The notes under the pieces are model-generated. The model was not told the DNA's origin and made no database searches. It saw nothing but the letters and a program-made list of their open reading frames with translations. Positions 57,849-64,000 of a DNA stretch of 64,000 nucleotides are shown here, piece by piece. Every line of letters starts with the position of its first letter. Positions within the stretch are counted from its first letter, which is position 1. The stretch lies in the NCBI GenBank assembly GCA_023426365.1, contig JAFAAW010000122.1, positions 5,550 to 69,549 of the forward strand, written 5' to 3'. Made by a program: the position numbers and the translations under genes. This stretch comes from Pseudomonadota bacterium. GTDB lineage: Bacteria > Pseudomonadota > Alphaproteobacteria > Rhodospirillales > Magnetospirillaceae.

Positions 57849-58037
57849 TCACGCCTTGACGATGCAGCCGTCCACCGGGCAGACGGCCGTGCATTTGGGG
57901 TCGTCGCCGTCGCATTCCGTGCAGGCGCTGGCCTTGATCATGTAGGCGTCGCCCTTCATGGCGATGGCGGCGTTGGGGCATTCGAATTCACAGGCGCCAC
58001 AGGCGGAACACTGCGACGCGATGATCTTCATGGCCAT
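57849..58037 (-). CDS. fdxN: FdxN-type 2[4Fe-4S] ferredoxin
   Basis: 62 residues with two clusters: CSACGACEFECPNAAI and CTECDGDDPKCTAVCPVDGC, the longer spacing in the second motif being typical of FdxN. Electron donor to nitrogenase or for NifB-co synthesis. GGAGAAC lies 7 nt before the ATG. It follows nifB by 33 nt. Confidence 0.95.
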   Translation of the reverse strand: MAMKIIASQCSACGACEFECPNAAIAMKGDAYMIKASACTECDGDDPKCTAVCPVDGCIVKA

Positions 58038-58070
58038 GGCGGTTCTCCTCTCTTCTCTCGATCAAACGGG

Positions 58071-59564
58071 TCAGGCGAAATCCTGCTCGGCCGCGGCAAA
58101 GGTGTCGGCGTACCAGCGGGCGATGGCGGATTCGATGTAGTCGAAGGCATAGACATCGACGGCGGCGATGCCGGCCCGCGCCAGGTCCTTCTTGGGGCAG
58201 CCGCCGATCTTGGCGACGAACACGGCGTCGATGCCAGCCAGGGTGGGGATGACCTTGTCTTCCAGCACGTCGTCGTCGGCCCACCCGCCCTGGCAGTAAT
58301 TCTCGACCTTGCGGTGGCCGACGAAACGCACGCCGGCCGGGTCCACTTCGTAGATCTGGAACTCGCCGGCATGGCCGAAATGCTGGTTGACGCGGCCGCC
58401 GCCCTTGGTGGCGACGGCGACCAGCCGCGCCGGCGCATCGGGCAACGTCGCGGCCAGATCGATGGTCGCGGTCACGGTGGCGCGGCGATGGTCGGCGCGC
58501 TCGCGCTCCACCACCTCGCGGTAAAGGCGCCGGGGTTCGGGGTCATAGGCGACCTCGCTCCCGATCTTGTCCAGGGTGAAATCCTGGCTCAGGTCCTCGC
58601 CCAGCATGCCGACCGCGTCGGCCCGGCATTGGCGGCAGTGGCGCATCAGGTTGGCGCCGCCGGCCAGCTTGTCCTGCAACGCCTTGAGTTCGGCGGGGGT
58701 GGGGCCGCGCTGTCCGTTCAGCCCGAAATAGGTGCCGTGCGCGGCGTCCGAGATCAGCGGCATGACGTTGTGCAGGAAGGCGCCCCGCGCCTTGATGGCG
58801 GCGTTGACCTCCAGCAGATGGTGGTCGTTCACGCCCGGGATCATCACCGAGTTGACCTTGACCAGGATGTCCTTGTCGCGCAGGCGCTCCAGGCTTTCCA
58901 TCTGGCGCTCGTGAAGAATGCGCGCGGCATCCAGGCCGGTGTGGCGCTTGCCCTTGAAATAGATCCACGGATAGATCGCCGTACCCACCTCGGGGTCCAC
59001 CATGTTGATGGTGATGGTGACGTGGTCGATGTTGTGTTCGGCCAGCCGGTCGATGTGGTCGGGCAGGGCAAGGCCGTTGGTGGAGACGCAGAACTTCAGG
59101 TCCGGCAGCAATCGCTCCACCTGGCGGAAGGTCTCGAAGGTCTTTTCCGCATCGAACATGGAATCGCCCGGCCCGGCGATGCCCAGCACCGACAATTGCG
59201 GCACCTTGTTGGCCACCGCCACCACCTTGCGCGCCGCCTGTTCCGGCGTCAGCCGCTCGCTGGTCACGCCCGGGCGGGACTCGTTGGAGCAATCGTATTT
59301 CCGGTTGCAGTAATTGCACTGGATGTTGCACGCGGGCGCCACCGCCACATGCATGCGGGCGAAGTAATGGTGCGCCTCTTCGCTGTAGCAGGGGTGATCC
59401 TTGATCTTGTTCCACACGTGGTCGGGCATGTCACCCTGGCCCACGGCCTTGTCCTGGGGCGAACCGCAGGATTTGGACGAACAGCCGCCGGTGGGCTTGG
59501 CCTTGCCGCCCGCCGGGGGATGCTTGGCCAGGATGCTGGACAGGGGGATGACGTTGCTGCTCAC
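58071..59564 (-). CDS. nifB: NifB FeMo-cofactor biosynthesis radical SAM protein
   Basis: 497 residues. Radical SAM CxxxCxxC at Cys79, Cys83, Cys86 (PACNIQCNYC); an N-terminal CSSKSCGSP Cys pair; VMPLISDAAHGTYFG and CRQCRADAVGMLGED; C-terminal NifX-like domain (about 375-497: VAVATKGGGRVNQHFGHAGEFQIYEVD). It makes NifB-co, the [8Fe-9S-C] precursor. A sigma-54 promoter lies 42 nt upstream. Confidence 0.97.
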   Translation of the reverse strand: MSSNVIPLSSILAKHPPAGGKAKPTGGCSSKSCGSPQDKAVGQGDMPDHVWNKIKDHPCYSEEAHHYFARMHVAVAPACNIQCNYCNRKYDCSNESRPGVTSERLTPEQAARKVVAVANKVPQLSVLGIAGPGDSMFDAEKTFETFRQVERLLPDLKFCVSTNGLALPDHIDRLAEHNIDHVTITINMVDPEVGTAIYPWIYFKGKRHTGLDAARILHERQMESLERLRDKDILVKVNSVMIPGVNDHHLLEVNAAIKARGAFLHNVMPLISDAAHGTYFGLNGQRGPTPAELKALQDKLAGGANLMRHCRQCRADAVGMLGEDLSQDFTLDKIGSEVAYDPEPRRLYREVVERERADHRRATVTATIDLAATLPDAPARLVAVATKGGGRVNQHFGHAGEFQIYEVDPAGVRFVGHRKVENYCQGGWADDDVLEDKVIPTLAGIDAVFVAKIGGCPKKDLARAGIAAVDVYAFDYIESAIARWYADTFAAAEQDFA

Positions 59565-59606
59565 CGGCGGCCTCCGCGATGGGGGATCGTACCGAAACCA
59601 GGCATC

Positions 59607-59621
59607 GCAAGGGGCGTGCCA
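59607..59621 (-). promoter_or_regulatory. Sigma-54 promoter of the nifB operon
   Basis: The minus strand reads TGGCACGCCCCTTGC, an exact TGGCAC-N5-TTGC, 42 nt before nifB. Confidence 0.94.
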
Positions 59622-59676
59622 GTCTTGCGAAATGGCGGAAAGCCTGGGATCATTCGCCCCGGCGCGGCTGTTGGGC

Positions 59677-59711
59677 TGTCGTATGTGCGACGTGCTGTCG
59701 GGGTTGCGACA
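59677..59711. promoter_or_regulatory. NifA upstream activating sites before nifB
   Basis: A perfect TGT-N10-ACA at 59696-59711, about 108 nt before the expected start point, and a one-base variant TGT-N10-ACG at 59677-59692. The pair has the same make-up as the pair before iscA. Confidence 0.87.
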
Positions 59712-59725
59712 TTGCCTTGCCCCCC

Positions 59726-59739
59726 TTGATCCCCATCAA
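59726..59739. promoter_or_regulatory. FNR/Dnr-type box upstream of nnrS
   Basis: TTGATCCCCATCAA is an exact TTGAT-N4-ATCAA site, 59 nt before the nnrS start and 14 nt from the NifA site of the divergent nifB operon. It suggests activation of nnrS by low oxygen or nitric oxide. Confidence 0.85.
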
Positions 59740-59798
59740 GGCCGGCGCATGCCCTTTGGCGGCACCCTTTATCCGTTCGCGCCCCAGGAGAGGACTTG

Positions 59799-61010
59799 AT
59801 GGCAACCATCCCGTTGCAGGAACCGGTCTATCGCGGCAAACCCGGACCGCTGTTCTTTGCCGCCGGCTTTCGGCCGTTCTTTCTGTTCGCCGGCATCCAC
59901 GCCATGCTGGCCCTGCCGTTGTGGCTGGCCGTCTATGTGGGGGGCGTCGACCTGCGCCTGCCGTTTGGCCCCACCGTGTGGCATGGGCACGAGATGGTGT
60001 TCGGCTTCGCGGCGGCGGCAGTCGGCGGCTTCCTGCTGACCGCGGTCCCCAACTGGACCAACACCCATCATGTCAGCGGGCGGCCGCTGATGGTCCTGTT
60101 CGCGCTGTGGCTGGCGGGCCGCCTGGCCTTTACCCTGGCGGGCCTGTTGCCGCCGATCGTGGTGGCCGTGCTCGACCTCGCCTATATCCCCATGCTCGCC
60201 CTGTTGCTGGGGCGGCCGCTGATTGCCGCCGGCAAGGCGCGCAACATGGTGTTCCTGCCGATCCTGGGCCTGTTCCTGCTGGCCAACGCGGTGGTTCACG
60301 GCGGTGTGTATCTGGGCTGGGGCGATCCCATGCGCGGGGTCTATCTCGGCATGGCGCTGCTGCTGGTCATGATCGCCATTGTCGGCGGGCGTATCGTACC
60401 GTCCTTCACCCAGAACTGGCTGCGCATGCAGGGCAAGCCGGTCGAGGTCACGCCGATCGGCTGGATCGAGAAGGGCGGCGCCCAGGGCAGCGTGCTGCTG
60501 GCCGGCATACTGACCGCCCTGGTGCCGTCATCGCCGGCGGCCGGGGTGGTCCTGCTGGCGGCGGCGGGCATTCATCTGCTGCGGCTGTCGCGCTGGCACG
60601 GTCTCAAGACCGTTTCGAACCCCATCCTGTGGGTGTTGCATCTGGGCTATCTGTGGATGGTGGTGGGCCTGGCCCTGCTGGGGGCCTGCAGCTTCATCGA
60701 CGGGTTGCCGGTGTCGGCGGCGGTCCACGCGCTGACGGCCGGTTCCATCGGCACCATGATCCTGGGGGTGATGAGCCGCGCCGCGCTGGGCCATTCCGGC
60801 CGCCCGCTCCTGGTGTCGCCGCTTACCGTCGCCGCCTATGTGCTGCTGTCGGTGGGAACGGTGCTGCGCGTCGTCGCCCCGCTGGTGCCGTCCGCCCAGA
60901 TGGGACTGACCCACGGGGGCGGAACCCTGTGGGCGCTGGCATGGCTGCTGTTCGTGGTGGTCTATTTCCCCATCGTGACACGCCCGCGCGCAGATGGTCG
61001 GCCGGGCTAG
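59799..61010 (+). CDS. nnrS: NnrS family heme/copper membrane protein
   Basis: 403 residues with about 12 hydrophobic helices. Conserved features are PLFFAAGFRPFFLFAGIHAML, the His motif GPTVWHGHEMVFGF, GGFLLTAVPNWT and GRIVPSFTQNWL. NnrS proteins relieve nitrosative stress and often sit with denitrification genes. GGAGAGG lies 6 nt before ATG 59799. With norEF at 9 kb it points to nitric oxide handling in this organism. Confidence 0.93.
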   Translation: MATIPLQEPVYRGKPGPLFFAAGFRPFFLFAGIHAMLALPLWLAVYVGGVDLRLPFGPTVWHGHEMVFGFAAAAVGGFLLTAVPNWTNTHHVSGRPLMVLFALWLAGRLAFTLAGLLPPIVVAVLDLAYIPMLALLLGRPLIAAGKARNMVFLPILGLFLLANAVVHGGVYLGWGDPMRGVYLGMALLLVMIAIVGGRIVPSFTQNWLRMQGKPVEVTPIGWIEKGGAQGSVLLAGILTALVPSSPAAGVVLLAAAGIHLLRLSRWHGLKTVSNPILWVLHLGYLWMVVGLALLGACSFIDGLPVSAAVHALTAGSIGTMILGVMSRAALGHSGRPLLVSPLTVAAYVLLSVGTVLRVVAPLVPSAQMGLTHGGGTLWALAWLLFVVVYFPIVTRPRADGRPG

Positions 61011-61084
61011 GGTTTAACCTTCCGGCAAGGCGGCGGCGATACCAAAGCGGCATCGCCACACTTTTGCCAGGAGCCATTCGGGAC

Positions 61085-61336
61085 ATGCCTCTCGTCGTTA
61101 TGCAGACCACCATCCCCGGCACCGACGCCCAGCCGTTCCGCATCACCGAGGTGTTGGACCGGGTTGCCGAAAGCGCGAGCGAGGCGCTCGACATCGCGGC
61201 CATCCATATCGGCGGCGACCGCGAGGTGACCGAGGAGTTCCTGACCGCTCGTTGGCACGACAAGGGCGGATACTGGCTGGTGGCCTATGAGCCGGCGCCC
61301 GAGGTCAAGGCCGGCGAACGCCTGCTGCTGATGTAG
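61085..61336 (+). CDS. Small hypothetical protein (83 aa)
   Basis: Sequence MPLVVMQTTIPGTDAQPFRITEVLDRVAESASEALDIAA... ending VKAGERLLLM; soluble, acidic, with a mixed alpha/beta pattern. AGGAG stands about 11 nt before the ATG. It follows nnrS by 74 nt on the same strand and could share its transcript. No family recognised. Confidence 0.6.
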   Translation: MPLVVMQTTIPGTDAQPFRITEVLDRVAESASEALDIAAIHIGGDREVTEEFLTARWHDKGGYWLVAYEPAPEVKAGERLLLM

Positions 61337-61416
61337 GCGGTCGCCCACCTTATCCTCTTGCCAGCGCGGCCACCCCTTGGGATAGTGGCCGCGTAATAGG
61401 GGGAGGGGCATCGGGC

Positions 61417-61890
61417 ATGCGCGCCGCGCGGGGGATCTGGTCGTTTTTGGCGGGGGTTGGGCTGATGGGTCTGGCCGGCTGCGCCTCGGTGGTCAGCTCG
61501 ACCTCCTCGGACGTGCAGATCCGCACCAATCCCGACCAGGCGCTATGCGACCTCAAGGGCTACGAAGGCTTTTCCGCCAGCATCCGCACCCCGGCGACGG
61601 TGGCCATCCCGTCCAACGCGGCACCCGTCACCGTGACCTGCCGCGCCCAGGGCTACCGCCCGACCTCCTACACCCTGGACGCCAGCGCCGACGGCTGGAT
61701 CTGGGGCAATTCGGCGTTTTTTGTCGCGACCGGCGGCGTCGCCATTCTGGGCGCCCTGGTGGACGAAAGCCGTTCCGCCGGCAAATCCTATGCCGAGGAA
61801 GTCCAGTACGACCTGTCGCCCGACCGCCCGCGCCCGGTGCGTGTGCGCAGCCGCACGGGCGACACCGACCTTCAGCTTCAGGCGCGCTGA
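61417..61890 (+). CDS. Lipoprotein with PEGA-like domain (unknown function)
   Basis: 157 residues. Lipobox LAGC (GVGLMGLAGCASV) at about residue 22. The mature part (VQIRTNPDQALCDLKGYEGFSASIRTPATVAIPSNAAPVTVTCRAQGY) resembles small beta domains of PEGA type seen in surface lipoproteins. A Gly/Ala-rich segment (WIWGNSAFFVATGGVAILGALVDE) may be membrane-associated. GGGGGAGGGG precedes the ATG. Confidence 0.78.
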   Translation: MRAARGIWSFLAGVGLMGLAGCASVVSSTSSDVQIRTNPDQALCDLKGYEGFSASIRTPATVAIPSNAAPVTVTCRAQGYRPTSYTLDASADGWIWGNSAFFVATGGVAILGALVDESRSAGKSYAEEVQYDLSPDRPRPVRVRSRTGDTDLQLQAR

Positions 61891-61894
61891 TCCC

Positions 61895-63532
61895 TCACCC
61901 CTCGCATTCCACGAAGACGGTGGCCTTCTTGAGGATGTCGCCCACATCCGCGGGCGACAATTGGCTGGCGGCCGGCGCGGTTTCGTAAGCAAGGCCGTTA
62001 TCGGCCAGGAATTGGCGCGCCAGTTCCGATTTGATGGCGAAATTGACGTTCTGCGGCAGGTCGCCCGTCTTGTCGGCGATCTTCATGGCGTCCAGCTTGG
62101 ATGCGACGATGCCCACCAAGTTGCCGCTCATGTCGGCCACCGGGCCGCCGGAGTTGCCCTTCTGCACGGGGGCCGTGATCTGATAATGCCGCTTGTCGCC
62201 CTTCACGCCCGCCAGCGCGCTGATCACGCCGGCGGTGACGTTGGGTTCGCGCGACAGCAGCGACGACAGCGGATAGCCGATGGCCACCACGCCATCGCCC
62301 GAGCGCATGGCCTTGTCCTGGCGGAAGCGTGCGACATCCATGGGCCGCAGCGACGACGCAAGCGCGGCAAGGTCGTTGGCGGCGTCGCGGGCCACCACGG
62401 TCGCGGCCTGCGCCGGCTGTCCCTCCAGGCTGATGCGGATATTGCGGCAGCGCTCCACCACATGGGAATTGGTCAGGATGGTGCCGCCGCGGTTGACGAC
62501 GATGCCCGAGCCGGAATTCACCTGCGGGCGGGCAGGAACGGGGGAAGGGGCGGGGGCGGCCTTGGCGGTCGCCGGCGTTGCCCCGCCGGGTGCGGGGGCT
62601 GTCTCGTTCGGCGTGTTGGTGCGCGGCGTCCACGCCCGGGCCTTCGCCTCGGCCGCGCCCCATACGGCCGTATCGGTGCGTTCGCGCAGCCGGTCGCGGC
62701 TGTCCTCAAAGCGCGCCTTGTCGGCGGGTTTGGCATGGCGGGCCGCCAGGATGGCGTAAAGCGCCGCCTGGGCGGGGTCCTTGGCCACCCCGATCCCGTG
62801 CATGTAGGCCAGCGCCACATTGTGCTGTGAGGCCGCGTCGCCCTGGGCCGCCGCCTGGGTGAACCAGTGGACCGCCTCGGCCTGGTTCTTGGCGGTGCCG
62901 TTGCCGGTCCACAGGGCGTTGCCCAGCCGGTTCTGGGCCAGCATATGTCCGCGTTCGGCGGCCTTGCGGAACCAGCGCGTCGCCTCGGCACGGTCGGCGG
63001 CGGTGCCGCGCCCGTCCCAATAGGCGATGCCGAGCGCTTCCCAGGCGGCCGAAATGTTGCGATCCGCCGCCCGCCGCAGCAAATCCACCGCCTTCGCCTC
63101 GTCCTTGGCGACGCCGTTGCCGAACAGGTAAAGCTGACCCAGGTTGTTGAGGGCGTTGGGCTGGCCCTGGTCGGCGGCGCGGCCGAACCACAGCAGCGCG
63201 TTGGCCACGTCGCGCGGGGTTCCCCGTCCGGCGAAATACAGGCCGCCCACGGTGTTCTGGGCCAGGGCATCGCCGCCTTCGGCGGCGCCCAGCAACAGGC
63301 GCAGCGCGGCCGCCTCGTCGCGCGGCACGCCGTGGCCGTGCAGGGTCATATGGCCCAGACGCGACAGCGCCCCCACATGGCCGCCATCGGCCAGCGGCTT
63401 GAGTTCGCGCAAAGCGGTCGCCCAGTCCTTGCGTTGATAGGCGGCCTGTCCTTCGTCCCAACCCGCCAGGGCGCAACCGGGAAAGGCGGCCAGCAGGAGG
63501 ATGGTGGCAAGGACAGATGGGGCGCGGTGCAT
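61895..63532 (-). CDS. Sel1-repeat protein fused to trypsin-like serine protease
   Basis: 545 residues. Signal peptide (MHRAPSVLATILLLAAFPGCALA), then about six Sel1-like repeats (for example GALSRLGHMTLHGHGVPRDEAAALRLLLGAAEGG; AAWEALGIAYWDGRGTAADRAEATRWFRKAAERG) to about 270, an Ala/Pro linker, and a trypsin-like domain with His in ILTNSHVVERC, Asp in AANDLAAL and Ser in GNSGGPVADMSGN. The repeats probably bind partner proteins or peptidoglycan-linked factors and the protease acts in the periplasm. I use ATG 63532; the longer reading lacks a signal peptide start. Confidence 0.88.
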   Translation of the reverse strand: MHRAPSVLATILLLAAFPGCALAGWDEGQAAYQRKDWATALRELKPLADGGHVGALSRLGHMTLHGHGVPRDEAAALRLLLGAAEGGDALAQNTVGGLYFAGRGTPRDVANALLWFGRAADQGQPNALNNLGQLYLFGNGVAKDEAKAVDLLRRAADRNISAAWEALGIAYWDGRGTAADRAEATRWFRKAAERGHMLAQNRLGNALWTGNGTAKNQAEAVHWFTQAAAQGDAASQHNVALAYMHGIGVAKDPAQAALYAILAARHAKPADKARFEDSRDRLRERTDTAVWGAAEAKARAWTPRTNTPNETAPAPGGATPATAKAAPAPSPVPARPQVNSGSGIVVNRGGTILTNSHVVERCRNIRISLEGQPAQAATVVARDAANDLAALASSLRPMDVARFRQDKAMRSGDGVVAIGYPLSSLLSREPNVTAGVISALAGVKGDKRHYQITAPVQKGNSGGPVADMSGNLVGIVASKLDAMKIADKTGDLPQNVNFAIKSELARQFLADNGLAYETAPAASQLSPADVGDILKKATVFVECEG

Positions 63533-63614
63533 GGAAAAGCCCGATCCTGGTGAAAGAACCGGCAGTATTTCATTGGCGCCGGACGGATTCCAGCCAAAGG
63601 CGGGTTCGGGCATG

Positions 63615-63650
63615 AAAAAAAAGGCCGCCCCGAAATGCTCGGGGCGGCCT
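63615..63650 (-). terminator. Intrinsic terminator of the chemoreceptor gene
   Basis: Stem GGCCGCCCCGA...TCGGGGCGGCC with a short loop, followed on the minus strand by eight T. It starts 19 nt after the stop of the chemoreceptor gene that enters from the right edge. Confidence 0.92.
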
Positions 63651-63668
63651 GACGTCAGGGGGGTGGTA

Positions 63669-64000
63669 TCAGAACTCGGCCCAATCCTCGTCCTGCGAGG
63701 CGGCGGCCGGTGCCGCCGACGCCCTCGGCTTTGTTGCCGCCTTGATGGTCGGACGCGCTGGCTTCGGCGCTGCCTTGGCGGCGGGCTTGTGGCTGGCGGC
63801 GGCGGCGGCCGGGGTGGGCGTCGCGGCGACCGCGGCGGCGCCGGTGTTGAAGAAGCCCATCAGGCGGTTCAGCTCGCGCGACTGGTCCTCCAGGGCGTGG
63901 GCGGCGGCGGCGGATTCCTCCACCAGGGCGGCGTTCTGCTGGGTCATCTCGTCCATCTGGCTGACGGCGGCGTTGACCTGGTCGATGCCGCTGGCCTGTT
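63669..64000 (-). CDS. Methyl-accepting chemotaxis protein, C-terminal part (5' end outside window)
   Basis: About 110 residues are visible. QVNAAVSQMDEMTQQNAALVEESAAAAHALEDQSRELNRLMGFF is the end of the signalling domain with a methylation-helix motif (QQNAALVEES). A Pro/Ala/Lys-rich flexible tail follows and the protein ends EDWAEF. The last five residues fit xWxxF, the CheR/CheB-docking pentapeptide of high-abundance receptors such as Tsr and Tar. The sensor region is not in the window. Confidence 0.92.
   Translation of the reverse strand, partial: QASGIDQVNAAVSQMDEMTQQNAALVEESAAAAHALEDQSRELNRLMGFFNTGAAAVAATPTPAAAAASHKPAAKAAPKPARPTIKAATKPRASAAPAAASQDEDWAEF

Noticed and set aside
1..64000. 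CRISPR arrays, insertion sequences, prophage or integration sites
   Set aside because: No spaced direct repeats, transposase, integrase or terminal inverted repeats were found; the single tRNA has no adjacent integrase or duplicated 3' end.

Overview
The window is about 64 kb of high-GC chromosomal DNA from an alphaproteobacterium, most likely a Rhodospirillales member close to Magnetospirillum, Azospirillum or Rhodospirillum. The clues are draTG placed divergently from nifHDK, fixABCX fused to a nifV-nifW operon, the trpGDC-moaC-moeA-lexA block, an alphaproteobacterial SOS box (GTTC-N7-GTTC), and many chemoreceptors. No insertion sequence, CRISPR array, rRNA or phage module was seen. Species assignment is inference.

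Left part (1-16 kb): the 5' part of a large FecR-domain surface protein; a guanidine-II riboswitch followed by the guanidinium exporter Gdx; a CYTH protein; an elongator tRNA-Met; a small lipoprotein; msrA; two chemoreceptors, one with a stand-alone periplasmic Cache protein beside it; norE-norF behind an FNR/Dnr-type box; a patatin-like protein with an altered active site; and an orphan histidine kinase.

Middle (15-27 kb): a ParA-like ATPase with a C-terminal membrane anchor, then one tightly overlapping chemosensory operon: CheW, CheR-TPR, CheW, PilJ-type receptor, CheA-REC, CheB. Its content matches the Wsp surface-sensing systems, but the place of the WspR diguanylate cyclase is taken by two histidine kinases with N-terminal receiver domains. 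This is the most interesting candidate for an undescribed signalling circuit.

Then (27-38 kb) come lexA with its SOS box, moeA, moaC and trpCDG on the minus strand, and a compact copper regulon (copA-cueR and copZ) with a CueR-type operator in front of each unit.

Right part (38-60 kb): a large nitrogen-fixation island read mostly on the minus strand. Its units are iscA-nifV-nifW-fixABCX plus an unknown membrane protein; nifE-nifN-nifX-(NifX-associated)-fdxB followed by zntB; nifHDK; divergent draT-draG; and nifB-fdxN-nifZ-nifT-SIR2-like-FeSII ferredoxin, then a terminator and an ArsC-like gene. Four sigma-54 promoters, each with one or more NifA sites (TGT-N10-ACA), are readable in front of iscA, nifE, nifH and nifB. 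Together these genes give the nitrogenase proteins, FeMo-cofactor synthesis, electron supply (FixABCX, ferredoxins), oxygen protection (NifW, FeSII) and ADP-ribosylation control of NifH Arg100 by DraT/DraG. nifA, nifS, nifU and nifQ are not in this window.

The last 4 kb carry nnrS under an FNR-type box, a small lipoprotein, a Sel1-repeat/trypsin-like protease fusion and the C-terminus of another chemoreceptor ending in a CheR-docking-like pentapeptide.
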